A stretch of DNA of 28,258 nt, from NCBI GenBank assembly GCA_018901625.1, contig JAHIEM010000115.1:1-28258 (forward strand), read 5' to 3'. This DNA is from Nanobdellota archaeon. GTDB lineage: Archaea > Nanobdellota > Nanobdellia > Pacearchaeales > GW2011-AR1. The notes under the pieces are model-generated. The model saw only the letters and a list, made by a program, of their open reading frames with translations, did not search any database and was not told the origin of the DNA. The translations under genes and the position numbers were made by a program. Positions within the stretch are counted from its first letter, which is position 1. Each line of letters opens with the position of its first letter. Positions 1 to 9,600 of the stretch are shown piece after piece.

Positions 1-1068
1 GAAGGAGATAAGGTAGATAGCTATCAAAACCAGAACCTGGAAAGCTTAGCAATAGCCTGGAAAGATTTCAGAGAAAAAACAGGAGACTCAAAATTAGGGT
101 TAGAAGATATAAAATACGAAACAAAGCAAGTAGCAGTAAATCAGCAAGAAGGAGATACTCTAAAAAGAGAAACAGTCTATTTCTACACAACAAAGAAAAC
201 AACAAACCAGAAAGATTGGACTGAAATGCAAGTTAACAAAGATGGCACAAAAACAATAACAACATACAAAAACGGACTAAGAACAGAGTCAGAAGCCTAC
301 TCTCTAAATGAGGATAAGCAGAGAATTCTAACAAATAATTACTTCTTTGAAGATAAAGACAGAAAAGGAGATGTTGTTTCAGTTGTAACTAATGCAGATA
401 CAAAGACTATCCAAGAAAGACAAGAATTCGTAGATGTTTTTAACAACTTAGGAAACAAAGAAGCAGAAAAAATAGGCTTGTCTTCATATTACTTCTCAAT
501 AAACCCTAACGACGGGAAGATAACTCTCGAGCGAAACTATCTCGGCGGAGGATATAACAGTCTTGTCTTTGAAAAGAAAGATGCTTACTGGGTTTATGAC
601 AGAGGGTACATTGATGAGGACCTTCATGCAGGTTACGCATTTAGTGAAGACGGAAAAGTATACGAAGTTTCCCTTGATGATTCTGGCTCTGTTGAGACAC
701 TTGGAAACGAAATAACTGACCCAGCGCTCACAACACCTATAAAAAGAATTGTTGGAGCAAGCAGCAAACCCCTAAACTCAAACCTCCCAACAACAACACC
801 AACCACAACCCCGGCAATAGACTTATCAATCCCATTCTACAAAAGAAATATTTACACAGAAGCAGAAGCCCAGGGAATAGCAATACTAACCAAAAAATTA
901 ACCTGGGGCATGCTCAACTTACTGCTGGAAAACTTTGCCTACAAATTCATAGACAAGATGTGCATAAAAGATAAAGGAAAATCAAGCCACTCAGGAGGAA
1001 GAGCCTCAAATACCAGCCTGATAACAAACTCAACAAACTCAACAACTAATAATCAAACAATAGTTTAG
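1..1068 (+). CDS. C-terminal part of a large hydrophilic protein, 5' end outside window
   Basis: The reading frame is open from the first base, so the gene begins upstream of the window; the first in-window ATG (position 226) is not a convincing start. About 355 residues are visible. The sequence is rich in Lys, Thr, Asn and Glu, with repeated short beta-strand-like blocks of the kind seen in repeat-containing surface proteins, for example around residues reading KTITTYKNGLR. A Thr/Pro linker (TTTPTTTP) lies near position 800. A moderately hydrophobic helix follows, and the tail is Ser/Asn/Thr-rich. I recognise no catalytic motif or named family. The next gene starts 40 bases downstream on the same strand and is a membrane-anchored surface protein, so a cell-surface role is plausible but is inference only. 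Confidence 0.75.
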   Translation, partial: EGDKVDSYQNQNLESLAIAWKDFREKTGDSKLGLEDIKYETKQVAVNQQEGDTLKRETVYFYTTKKTTNQKDWTEMQVNKDGTKTITTYKNGLRTESEAYSLNEDKQRILTNNYFFEDKDRKGDVVSVVTNADTKTIQERQEFVDVFNNLGNKEAEKIGLSSYYFSINPNDGKITLERNYLGGGYNSLVFEKKDAYWVYDRGYIDEDLHAGYAFSEDGKVYEVSLDDSGSVETLGNEITDPALTTPIKRIVGASSKPLNSNLPTTTPTTTPAIDLSIPFYKRNIYTEAEAQGIAILTKKLTWGMLNLLLENFAYKFIDKMCIKDKGKSSHSGGRASNTSLITNSTNSTTNNQTIV

Positions 1069-1107
1069 CAGGATAAGATTTATTAACTTAATTTATCTAA
1101 CTAGAAA

Positions 1108-2400
1108 ATGAAAAGAGTGTTGTTATTGTTTTTAATCCTGCTCTCATTTAATATAGTCTCAGCTCTGAATATAGAATTAAATGAAAACTTCCAGCCAGGA
1201 GAGACAGCCCTCGGAACAATAGAGGCAAACTTCTTATCTCCAATAACACCAGAAAACATATACTTCTACTCAGACAGGGTGTCAATCCCTCTGGTTTTTG
1301 ACATAGCAAGAATAAGCGATAAATACTATTTTTACATAATCCTCCCTGTTCATGAGAGAAACTACACAATGATGCTAAAAAATGCCCACTATTTTGAAAA
1401 TAGCAAAGAAATACTTGCAGACATAGAAAAGAACTTCTCAGTCTTAGGAAATATAACAGAATTCTCAGTCTACCCAGGGTTTATAATAACAAAGCAAAAC
1501 TTCACACTCTCGCTAGAATCAAAAAACCAGGCGCAAGACATAACAATTCAGGTTCAAAACCAGACAAAACAAGTCCACATACCAATTGCGCAGACTAAAA
1601 AAGTTGATTTAAGTGTCAGCTCAGATAACTTCACACTAACCTCAATATCTATCTCAGGCGCAAATACTAAATACGAGATTCCACTCGCAATTCTCTCCTC
1701 AAACAGCTCAATATTTTCTGGGAATACTTCTGGAACTGTAAATGATTCAGAAAAGTTCAGGTTCTCAAAATCAGAAGTCAACCTATCACTAACCCAAAAA
1801 ACCCAGACAGACTACACAATCTACCTGGTTAATGTTGGAGATAAAGAAATAAATGACATCCAACTAACACTCGAAGGAGACCTGAAAACAATAGCTGAAA
1901 TCTCTCCATCTTCAATCAGCCTAAAAGAAGCAGAATCAAGAATAATCACACTCTCAATCACTGCCCCAGAAACAGGAATATTCACAGGACAGATAATCGC
2001 AAAATCAGATAATCTCACAGCATTATCAGAACTAACAATAAACTCATTCAGCCAGGAAACACCTGTTCCTCCCCTCCCTAATCCATCCTCAACCAAGGAA
2101 ACATGCATAACCTATGGCGGAATTATCTGCGGCAGCGGGCAAGCCTGCAAGGGAACAGTTCTAGACTCCCTAGATGGAGATTGCTGTCTAAGTGAGTGTG
2201 AGAAAAAAACAAGTTACACCTCAATAATAATCGGAGTCTTGCTTCTCATAGGCGTAGGAGTAGGATTATTCTTTTTATACAAGCGGCAGAAAGAAAAAAG
2301 CAAACCCCCATCATCGCGGGAGATAGTTCAAAAACAAACAAATGATTTTGAGAAAAGAATTCTAGGACAGGAAGTCCGTAGCAGCCTGGCAAGGTCATAA
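1108..2400 (+). CDS. Membrane-anchored surface protein with NEW3/Ig-like domains and Cys-rich stalk
   Basis: This 430-residue protein has a clear Sec signal peptide (MKRVLLLFLILLSFNIVSA) and one C-terminal membrane segment (about residues 371-391), followed by a basic cytoplasmic tail. The exported part is beta-rich and has many N-x-S/T sites. Residues around 220-315 resemble a NEW3/CARDB-type Ig-like domain. Just before the membrane helix is a six-Cys cluster with the pattern C-x6-GGxIC-x5-C-x12-CC-x3-C. I recall similar short Cys modules in other DPANN surface proteins and take it for a disulfide-stabilised knob. A TATA-like stretch (TTTATTAA) lies about 30 bases upstream of the ATG. The protein is predicted to face outward; its ligand is unknown. 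Confidence 0.85.
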   Translation: MKRVLLLFLILLSFNIVSALNIELNENFQPGETALGTIEANFLSPITPENIYFYSDRVSIPLVFDIARISDKYYFYIILPVHERNYTMMLKNAHYFENSKEILADIEKNFSVLGNITEFSVYPGFIITKQNFTLSLESKNQAQDITIQVQNQTKQVHIPIAQTKKVDLSVSSDNFTLTSISISGANTKYEIPLAILSSNSSIFSGNTSGTVNDSEKFRFSKSEVNLSLTQKTQTDYTIYLVNVGDKEINDIQLTLEGDLKTIAEISPSSISLKEAESRIITLSITAPETGIFTGQIIAKSDNLTALSELTINSFSQETPVPPLPNPSSTKETCITYGGIICGSGQACKGTVLDSLDGDCCLSECEKKTSYTSIIIGVLLLIGVGVGLFFLYKRQKEKSKPPSSREIVQKQTNDFEKRILGQEVRSSLARS

Positions 2401-2699
2401 TTAATAATTCTGAATAAAAAATAACATACTTGGCACTAAATATCTACAAAATAAATTATCTTGCATATAAATAAAACTTGGGCTATCAAAAAGTTAAGTT
2501 AGATCTGGAAGATTTAGTCTATAATAACCTGGCTTAGCCAATTAAATAAAATCAAGATTTAATGCCCAACGGATTTTGACAGCAGGTTATTTTATAATGC
2601 TTTAAGGTTATTTTAATATTTTTTAAGCAAAATACCTAAACTTTTAATCAACTGGCAGAACATATCAGATTTTTATGAGTTACTTCAATTTTTGATAGT
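2401..2699. other. Non-coding AT-rich stretch between convergent genes
   Basis: No credible reading frame is present. The stretch contains a perfect 9-bp inverted repeat (AATAACCTG at 2523-2531 and CAGGTTATT at 2583-2591). Inside it is a short palindrome, TGGCTTAGCCA. The function is unknown. It could be the 3' end of the + transcript or a remnant of a small mobile element. Confidence 0.5.
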
Positions 2700-2890
2700 G
2701 ATTATGTCAGAAAAGTAAACTGCGGCATTTATGCTGCAGACAGTTGTGAACAACTGTCCTTTTCTGAGCCGCGAAAATACTTCTTATTTTCGGGGCCCTA
2801 AAATTCTGTGGAATTTTTTGGCATCCTAAAGTCGCACAAACTGCGGACTTTAGTCCGCAGAATACTCAGCGACTTTTTGATTTAATTATT
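2700..2890. other. Dense chain of nested hairpins, candidate structured RNA or palindromic element
   Basis: At least six perfect or near-perfect stems lie within about 190 bases. TCAGAAAAG (2707-2715) pairs with CTTTTCTGA (2759-2767) and encloses two hairpins: TGCGGCAT/ATGCTGCA (2721-2738, one G-U pair) and ACAGTTG/CAACTGT (2740-2757, TGAA loop). Next come an imperfect hairpin CGAAAATA/TATTTTCG (about 2768-2796) and AAAATTC/GAATTTT (2800-2817). The last unit is AAAGTCGC (2828-2835) pairing with GCGACTTT (2869-2876), enclosing CTGCGGAC/GTCCGCAG (2841-2860). It sits between two converging transcription units. It may be a structured non-coding RNA, a compound bidirectional terminator or a palindromic repeat element; the sequence alone does not decide. 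Confidence 0.6.
2701..2723 (+). repeat. 23-bp dispersed repeat, copy 1
   Basis: This 23-base string begins ATTATGTCAG and ends GTAAACTGC. It recurs exactly at 19007-19029 in the same orientation. Both copies sit just downstream of + strand genes and just before convergent - strand genes. Here it contributes the left arm of the outer stem of the hairpin chain. Confidence 0.8.
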
Positions 2891-2959
2891 CTGTGAAGCG
2901 CAAAAATGCCGAAGGCAATCAAGCGGCGAAGTTAGGATAATAAATAAAACATAGGTTCA

Positions 2960-3454
2960 TCATCTCTTCTTTTTTTTAGTGCTCTTCTTGCTCTTAGAAA
3001 TCTTCTCTTCTGGAATAATTGCCTCTACATGCGGGTGAACAATCTGTTTCAGCTGATTTAACTGATTAAGCAGATTATTCCTCTCATATAACATTGTCTT
3101 AGCAACACCATCATAATTATGCAGCTTAGCAAGAATATCATTGCAACTTGCACAGAAATCAAAATTTTTCAGTCTAAGCTCACTAGGCGCAAGTATCTCT
3201 ATGTGCGCAGGCATGTAAGCAAATAATATAGTCATAAGCCTCTGCAATCCCTCAACCTCAGCTTCTACTTCTGCAAAACTAGTAAAAACCTCAGAATTCT
3301 CAACAGGCTTTGGTTCATGAATCTTCTTGCTGGTTATGCTCACACCTTTCTCACCCCCCATCTTTTCAATTATCCCAGAGAGAGTCTCATTTATGTACTC
3401 TGGGGGCTTCCCAAGGATTTCAAAAATCATCACTGCCTGTATCTTTTCTGCCAT
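2960..3454 (-). CDS. Conserved hypothetical protein with CASC motif and Lys-rich tail
   Basis: This 164-residue soluble protein starts MAEKIQAVMIFEILGKPPEY. The first ~90 residues look like an alpha/beta fold with a short region ending in IEILAPSELRL. A CASC motif follows near residue 101, then a probable coiled coil (about 115-140) and a strongly basic C-terminus (KSKKSTKKKKR). The shape matches a small conserved DPANN family without assigned function; I cannot name it. The basic tail could bind nucleic acid, which is inference. Its start overlaps the 3' end of the upstream lamin-tail gene by 35 bases, so the two are probably co-transcribed. Confidence 0.8.
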   Translation of the reverse strand: MAEKIQAVMIFEILGKPPEYINETLSGIIEKMGGEKGVSITSKKIHEPKPVENSEVFTSFAEVEAEVEGLQRLMTILFAYMPAHIEILAPSELRLKNFDFCASCNDILAKLHNYDGVAKTMLYERNNLLNQLNQLKQIVHPHVEAIIPEEKISKSKKSTKKKKR

Positions 3455-4169
3455 ATTTAACTAAATAAACTAATACTAGTAAACAAAAAAGAGCAAAACC
3501 AATCAAGGCATACTCTCTTATATACTCTTTTTTCGATTTCCAGGTTTTTATACCTTTCTCTTCAATTTTCAGCTCTATAACCTCCTCCTGAATAAACTCA
3601 CTCACCCCAGAAACAGCATTCCTAGTTATTTTATTCTCAATTATCTCTTTTTGTTCATTTTCTATAACTTTCTCTTCTTCTTGAATTTTCTCTTCCTGCT
3701 CTTCTTCTATTGTTTCTGGCTCTTCCTGAACTTCCACACAATTATTCTTCTCTTCTCTAGTTGAATCTAAAAACTCCCAACTATCGCAGAACTGCCAGCT
3801 TCTCTCATCATTTGCACTATCAGACATAACTTCAGTCTCATCAACAATCTTCTCAGAATCATCATACAACACAAGTTTCTGCTTGTCATTAGTGAGAAAA
3901 TTATAAGGAGTTGCAACAACTTTATATCCTTCAAAACTTCCATTTAACTCAAAGATTTTCCCCTTAGAATTGACTAATGTCCACCCGCTAACATCTATCT
4001 CAGAAGAAGAATACAACTCCACCCACTCATTTCCAGAATCAGTTCCAGCAGGGTTTAGCTCAACCTCACTAATACGAACAGCAGAAACAAAAGTTGAGCT
4101 AATAACAATTACAAAAAACATCAACAAAACATATTTAATCTTATTATCTATACCCAAAAACTTTATCAT
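3420..4169 (-). CDS. Membrane-anchored lamin-tail-domain (LTD) protein
   Basis: The chosen start (4169) gives 249 residues; the frame extends to an upstream ATG at 4199. I prefer 4169 because AAGGA lies just before it and because it places the signal peptide (IKYVLLMFFVIVISSTFVSA) at the N-terminus. Residues about 31-125 look like a lamin-tail domain, with the typical ISEVELNP start, NEWVELYSSS and SGWTLVNSKG. A Glu-rich low-complexity stretch (about 145-185) follows, then a single membrane helix near residues 218-238 and a short charged tail. The domain is therefore predicted to sit outside the cell on an acidic stalk. In archaea and bacteria LTDs often occur on secreted nucleases or surface proteins; no nuclease domain is present here. 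Confidence 0.82.
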   Translation of the reverse strand: MIKFLGIDNKIKYVLLMFFVIVISSTFVSAVRISEVELNPAGTDSGNEWVELYSSSEIDVSGWTLVNSKGKIFELNGSFEGYKVVATPYNFLTNDKQKLVLYDDSEKIVDETEVMSDSANDERSWQFCDSWEFLDSTREEKNNCVEVQEEPETIEEEQEEKIQEEEKVIENEQKEIIENKITRNAVSGVSEFIQEEVIELKIEEKGIKTWKSKKEYIREYALIGFALFCLLVLVYLVKYGRKDTGSDDF

Positions 4170-4515
4170 AATCCTTATGGCTGAAAATATCCATGACAAA
4201 TGTAATTATCTCTACCTGATTTCCAGTTATGGTATATGCCATTCTCCATCTGTCAGCAAGCTCAATTCTCCACACATTGCATGCCTCGTATTTCTTAGAA
4301 TATTTTCCTGGAATTCTTGCTTTTGGAATTTGATCGCCCGCAAAAGGATTTGCCTTTAATATCTCTTTAGTTCTATTTATTGACCTCAACAAAGTTTGAT
4401 GAAAAGAGCTCTCCACCCCTTTTTCATTTTCCTCTTCCGCAATCTTGTTTAGCTCTTCATAAACTCGGTCTGCTTCTTCAGACAGCTTTACAATTACCTC
4501 TTTACCTTTGTACAT
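4144..4515 (-). CDS. RelE/ParE-superfamily toxin-like protein
   Basis: About 123 residues from the ATG at 4515. A TTG three codons further upstream would overlap the partner's stop codon as TTGA, but the GGGAG element is better spaced for the ATG. The C-terminal half has the RelE-like fold signature: a basic patch (IPKARIPGKYSKKYEACNVW), then strands reading WRIELADRWRMAYTI and VEIITFVMDIFSHKDYDKVF. The ending HKDYDKVFG is typical of RelE-like mRNA interferases. The N-terminal ~45 residues form an extra charged helix. It follows a winged-helix gene directly, as expected for an antitoxin-toxin pair. The activity (ribosome-dependent mRNA cleavage or inhibition) is inferred from family and context. 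Confidence 0.8.
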   Translation of the reverse strand: MYKGKEVIVKLSEEADRVYEELNKIAEEENEKGVESSFHQTLLRSINRTKEILKANPFAGDQIPKARIPGKYSKKYEACNVWRIELADRWRMAYTITGNQVEIITFVMDIFSHKDYDKVFGYR

Positions 4516-4520
4516 AACAT

Positions 4521-4790
4521 TCAAATCTCCCTTGCCATCTCTATTGCTCTTCTAAGCTTTTGGCTCGGATTGTAAATCCATAATATTCCCTTATGGCCAT
4601 CAATAATCATCCCTTTTTCTTCCAGATAATAAAGAATCACATTAAGTGTTTGGTGCATTATCTTTGTAGGCAATCTTCTTTTGATTTCCTCCCGGTCTAT
4701 CACAGTTTCAGATTCCTTTAATATTCTTTCAACCATCAGCATTGTTCTTAAGCTGGGGTAGTGGATTACCTTTTCTTTGTATATATTCAT
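4521..4790 (-). CDS. Small winged-helix protein, probable antitoxin or regulator of the RelE-like gene
   Basis: This 89-residue protein has the helix pattern of a winged helix-turn-helix: an EEIKRRLPTKIMHQTLNVIL recognition region, then YYLEEKGMIIDGHKGILWIY as the wing. It ends with an amphipathic helix that could bind the toxin. It lies immediately upstream of, and nearly overlaps, the RelE-like gene, so the pair is probably one operon. It lacks the AbrB, RHH or Xre fold common in RelE antitoxins, so the antitoxin role rests on position. The AT-rich iterated sequence before its start is the likely autoregulatory operator. Confidence 0.72.
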   Translation of the reverse strand: MNIYKEKVIHYPSLRTMLMVERILKESETVIDREEIKRRLPTKIMHQTLNVILYYLEEKGMIIDGHKGILWIYNPSQKLRRAIEMAREI

Positions 4791-4825
4791 ATAACTCTAT
4801 ATATAACTTTATATATAAACTTTTC
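4786..4825 (-). promoter_or_regulatory. Iterated AT-rich promoter/operator of the toxin-antitoxin pair
   Basis: Read on the minus strand, the bases before and across the ATG at 4790 carry three closely spaced GTTATAT/GTTTATAT units. One of them (TTTATATATAAA) can serve as a TATA box about 25-30 bases from the start, which suggests a leaderless or very short-leader transcript. Iterated elements of this kind suit autorepression by the winged-helix protein. This is inference from sequence layout. Confidence 0.45.
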
Positions 4826-4827
4826 GG

Positions 4828-5697
4828 TTATATATTTCCAGTATAAACATTCTTCATCCCAAGCTTTCTCGCAATTCCAGCAGCTCTTAATACAGTTTCA
4901 GCCCGGGTTGCAGGAACATTAATCATTTTGTGCTGTGGATAAAATGCAGAAAAATGCAGGCAAGTTTCCTTCCCCAAGTTGTCAATCACCCACCCAACAA
5001 GTTCTTTAATCTCACTCTCAGAATCATTCATTCCAGGAATAATCAAATTAGTGACTTCTAAATGTTTTCCAGATTTCCTAATCGCTTTCAGAGTTTCAAG
5101 AACAGGCTCTAATCTCGCATCACATATCTTCTCATAAAATTCAGAATTAATTGATTTCAAGTCAATATTGAACGCATCAATTAATGGAATTAGTTTCTTT
5201 AATGGCTCTGGATTAATAAATCCATTGCTTATCATTGCAGTTTTCATCTTATTTTCTTGAGCCAGCTTGGCAATATCATGCATATACTCATAAAAAATAG
5301 TTGGCTCTGTGTAAGAAAAAGAGATTATATTTGAATTAAGATCTCTGGCAAGTTTAACTATCTCACTCACACCTCTTTCATCATAGTTAACACTATCAAT
5401 ATCACTCTGAGAAATATGCCAATTCTGACAGTGCTTGCAAGCCAGATTACAACCAGCAACAGCCAGAGTCAGAGTCTTGCTTCCAGGATAAAACTGGGCA
5501 AATGGTTTCTTCTCAATAGAATCAATAGAAGTTGAACAAGGTTTCCCGTATCCAAGAGCAATCAGTGTGCCTTGCCTGTTCTCTCTTGCCCTGCACGTCC
5601 CCCTTTCACCGAGTTTAATAACACAGAAATTCGGGCATAACTCGCACTTCAAAACATCCTTTCCAAGTTTCCTATAAAACATTGCTTCTTTTTCCAT
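4828..5697 (-). CDS. amrS: AmmeMemoRadiSam-type radical SAM enzyme, C-terminally short
   Basis: This 289-residue protein begins with the Cys-rich segment CELCPNFCVIKLGERGTC typical of the AmmeMemoRadiSam radical SAM family. The 4Fe-4S/SAM motif follows as GCNLACKHCQNW (CX3CX2C). Further along are FSYTEPTIFYEY, the strand ISNGF, NIDLKS and a late ETCLHFSAFYPQHKM block. The family occurs with AMMECR1 and MEMO1 homologues; the exact substrate is unsettled. Neither partner is in this window. The protein stops right after NVYTGNI. As I recall the family, homologues continue past this point with a small Cys-containing tail, so this copy appears to lack it. A natural short form and a truncation are both possible. 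Confidence 0.88.
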   Translation of the reverse strand: MEKEAMFYRKLGKDVLKCELCPNFCVIKLGERGTCRARENRQGTLIALGYGKPCSTSIDSIEKKPFAQFYPGSKTLTLAVAGCNLACKHCQNWHISQSDIDSVNYDERGVSEIVKLARDLNSNIISFSYTEPTIFYEYMHDIAKLAQENKMKTAMISNGFINPEPLKKLIPLIDAFNIDLKSINSEFYEKICDARLEPVLETLKAIRKSGKHLEVTNLIIPGMNDSESEIKELVGWVIDNLGKETCLHFSAFYPQHKMINVPATRAETVLRAAGIARKLGMKNVYTGNI

Positions 5698-5821
5698 TGA
5701 AAAGTAAGTTTGTTAAAAGATATATATCTTTCTATGGTTTTATTCCCCTCTCTATTCCAATTACTTTCATTCTATGCCTATTGTAGAAATATAACAACCT
5801 TCTTTCTTGGCCAGTTCTTAG

Positions 5822-6637
5822 TTATTCATGTTTTCTTTTTATTGCAAGATAAATTGCAATTCCTAACACGAGAATTACAGCTGTTAATCCTGCGATTAAA
5901 TAAGCTAAAAAATTATTCCCACTCTCTTTTTTCCCATAAGTTTCTTCATCATAAGCAGTAACCGCCCTTGCAGATATCTCTGCATTTTTCTCTATAACCC
6001 CAAACATCTCTGTCTTTGTTGTTGTTTGATATCCTTCCTTGCTTGCTGTTGCTTCCAATTCATAAGTTCCAATCTGGCTAGCTTTTATTAATGTTGGTAG
6101 ATTTATTTCCTGAGTTTTTCCATCTGGATATGTTAAAATTGCCCTTATTTCTGGTTCTTGAATTGAGGACTCATAATCCAGATAAACATTTTCATTTCTA
6201 AGAAATACTTTTGTTTCCTGGCTACATGCTTTATCTTTGCAGACCTTAAGATCAAAAGCCATTTCGTTTTTTCCCCCAATATAAAACCCCTGTTCCTTGA
6301 CTTGCACAAATGGCTCTGAGACCCTTATTCTTGCCAAGCATTGTTGAGTGATAGCATCATCTTCTATCATAAGTCCTTTATAACTTCCAGTGTAAATAAC
6401 ACCTGCCTTAAGGCTCGCTTGTTGTACTGTCAATATCTCCTCAGGCAGATTCAAGCATTTTATCGTCGGTGTAAATAGAATATCTACATCGCTGTCAGAA
6501 ACAAATGCATAATCAAATCCAATCTCCTCCCCGATAGAAGGATTTCTAGTATCAATTCTTATGCTCAAAGATGCAGATGCAAGCGCAATATTCAGCACTA
6601 ATACCGCCAATATTAATATCAAAGCACTTTTTCTCAT
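5822..6637 (-). CDS. Membrane-anchored Ig-like surface protein
   Basis: This 271-residue protein has a signal peptide (MRKSALILILAVLVLNIALA), an all-beta exported region and a C-terminal membrane helix (about residues 243-264) ending in KRKHE. Two Cys pairs (KCLNL...QQCLAR and KVCKDKACSQ) probably form disulfides. The segment EIRAILTYPDGKTQEINLPT followed by GTYELEATASKEGYQT resembles a bacterial-type Ig or carboxypeptidase-regulatory-like domain. Its ATG overlaps the stop of the giant surface gene upstream by four bases (ATGA), so translation is probably coupled. It may be an accessory or anchor of that protein; no enzymatic motif is seen. Confidence 0.82.
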   Translation of the reverse strand: MRKSALILILAVLVLNIALASASLSIRIDTRNPSIGEEIGFDYAFVSDSDVDILFTPTIKCLNLPEEILTVQQASLKAGVIYTGSYKGLMIEDDAITQQCLARIRVSEPFVQVKEQGFYIGGKNEMAFDLKVCKDKACSQETKVFLRNENVYLDYESSIQEPEIRAILTYPDGKTQEINLPTLIKASQIGTYELEATASKEGYQTTTKTEMFGVIEKNAEISARAVTAYDEETYGKKESGNNFLAYLIAGLTAVILVLGIAIYLAIKRKHE

Positions 6638-9600
6638 TTTACAAGCCTCCCATCAAATGTAGGGTCTCCTACTAATATATCATTTACACCGTACATATCT
6701 CTCATACTCTCTAAGCCCTCAAGATTCTTAATCTCCCAATCATATCTCACTTCCTTATTCTTCCCTATCTTAAATGCATATCCGACTGACTTATTGTTGA
6801 TAATGGTTTCATCCAAAAATTCAGGCAGGAAATGATGTCCATACATCGCTCTTACTGCGCCTATATATCCTATTGCCCCGCTTCTTATCATGTTTGTGCA
6901 GAACAAATCTGCCTTGTCGTATCCATAATCGCATGTTGAGCAGGCAAAACTATACGCAAATTCAGGAGGAAGATTCCACAAATTATCGGTATACACACCA
7001 TGCCATCCTGTTGGTGCGCCGTGGTCAGCATAGACAACTAAGCTTGAATGATTCATTCCGTCTCTCATCTCATCTATCCTCTGATCACACTCTACATAAG
7101 GATATCCCACACTCTCATTGCATACAATACTATCCTCAAAGAAAGGAGCATATTTATTGAATATGTCAGTGCATTCAAAATCATAGTATGCTTTGCAGAA
7201 ATTCTCTCCCTTTGTAGTCTGCGGGATTCCCTGAGACACCGGATTTCCCCGAGGATCTCCCCTCACCATCATAACAACATTCTTTTCCTTGTTTAATGAA
7301 TCATAAAACAACACTCGCGCCAGATACGAAGAAACATCGCTTGTTGTTATCCCCATTATTCTTCCCACAGCCAGCTCTCCTTCCTTGTCCCCGTCCAAAT
7401 CTCCATAGCTTCTAAAATCCGTCTCCTCCCCTCCATCCTGCATTGTTATAACTTCAGGGCTTGCAATGATAGTCAGATAATAATCATCAAAATTTGTTTT
7501 CATATTTATATCAGCCAGATAAATATTTCCAGGAGTTTTAGACCCTAACGAGATAGTTATATTTCCAGATTCCTGTACTGGAAATCCCCGTCCCTTCTTT
7601 CCATTTGACTTGCTGAGGTCAAGCTCTCCAATCTCCAAGTTATTAGCATATACTGTTAAATCAGGAGGAGTAGGAGACTCTGCCCTGACAACAAAATAAC
7701 TATACCCCTTATTTTCAAAAAAGAATGATGACTGATCTGTAGAACCAAATGAGTTGACTGGAATCACTGAAATCCCACTAGATGCATCCTGCCCAAAATA
7801 ATACTCTGTCCCATCCTTCTGCGCGCTTATTATCCTGCTTGCATTGTAGAATACAAGGCTTCCATTAAATACTAATGTTATATTCCTGACATTTGAATAA
7901 GAATACCTCCCTACATCAGTCATAATATCAGGAGTCAGTGTGTTATAGCAATTCACTGTACTTGTTCCCTGCAGATAGCCATTCAGGTAAACACCTACAT
8001 TTGTTGTATCACAGTTATAAAAGAATCCTGGGATGCTTATTTGATAATACGAGTTTCCATAACCTTGAGTTATTTCATCATATCTTCTAATATCATGCCT
8101 ATTATCTACTCCAAAGAAACCCTCTCCCTTTCTAAATTCTGTTGAGTAGTTTCCGTTTAGCTGCTCTCCTATTGCAAATGCTTCTGCTCCACCATAAATC
8201 TCGCTTGAGAGCGTAAGTCTAGTTCCTTGCTGATACCTATCAACCCATGGAGTTTCCTGCCATCCAGACAAACAAGAAGTTGATTCAAAATCCCAGTTCT
8301 GGCAGTAGTATAATGTTAATTTGTTTGCATCATTAGTTATCTCTCTGTAGTCTGGATAATAGAAATTAATTCTTTCACTATTATAGTCCCAATAAACCTC
8401 ATTTGCATAAATCTTATACAATCTTTTATCACCCTCTGACCTTGCTCCCTCATATGTCTTAGATATTGTGAACATTCTATCATGCAATGCTGAATTTCTG
8501 AAAGCCACTATTGCATACTTAAACTCCTCACTTAAATTTATAGAATCTATAATCCAAATATCACTGTTCATATCCGGAATTCTTAATCTGGTTGGGTTTG
8601 TTATCTCATAGAAAGTTTCTGGATTTCTGTCTAATCCTATTCCAAGATATCTCCTGACATTGCCCCCGCTCTCATTTATAATCTCAAATATTGAATTCCT
8701 CATCTTATACACATAGATAGTCCTGCTTCCGTTGTTATTCTCAGTATTTGGCTCATCATCGCACTCAACACTGATAATCAGATTATGCTCTCCTATTGCA
8801 GAAGGAGTCCAGGATAATATAACATATTTCTCATGAACTGCGCCTAACATATCTAATCCACCCAGTATTCCAATATTCTCTCTCTTCACTAAAACACTAT
8901 TATCATAAAACGAGTATGTAACATTACTTGCAATAGAATTTCCTTCATTACTAATCCAGATTCTTGCAGATGCTTCCTGCCCTAGTTCAACACTATCAGC
9001 CTCGGTTATATAAGAAACTAAGTCAGGCCCAGGAAGATTTATATCCGCCCAGTACCATGTTTCAGTGCTTTTTATTCCTTGATACTCATAAGACACATTA
9101 AATATAATATACGCATATCCAACATTGTTGAATGCATAATTAAAACTGGTTGTTTTTTGTTGCCTTCCAGCTAAACCCCCAACACTCCTCTTTTCCACTA
9201 GTAATCTGTCCTGTCCATTATACTGGATGTAAAATTCTACCTGCATATTGCTTGCTGTTTCAAATCCATCATTCCACAATGTTAGATTTATATTAGTGCT
9301 TTCATTTACAAGAATCAATTGAGGGATATCAGCATAAAGTGATATGCTTGGCTCTCCTACTCCCGCCATTACTGAAAAATAGAAGATATTATTCCCGAGA
9401 GAAGCATCATTATTAGTTATTGCCTCCACATAGAAATCATAATAACCCTGTTCTTGTGGATTGAAACTAAAATTAACTATTTCTTTGTCTCCAGCAGCAA
9501 GTGATGAAATGATGTTTGTTCCTATTAATATGTTCTGCTCCTGCCCGTTATCCCAGACCCTTCTGTACAAAGAAACATCAACAGATTCAGAATCCAGCGA

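Noticed and set aside
2700..2890. CRISPR array
   Set aside because: The hairpins are all different in sequence and not regularly spaced by unique spacers; no cas gene is nearby.
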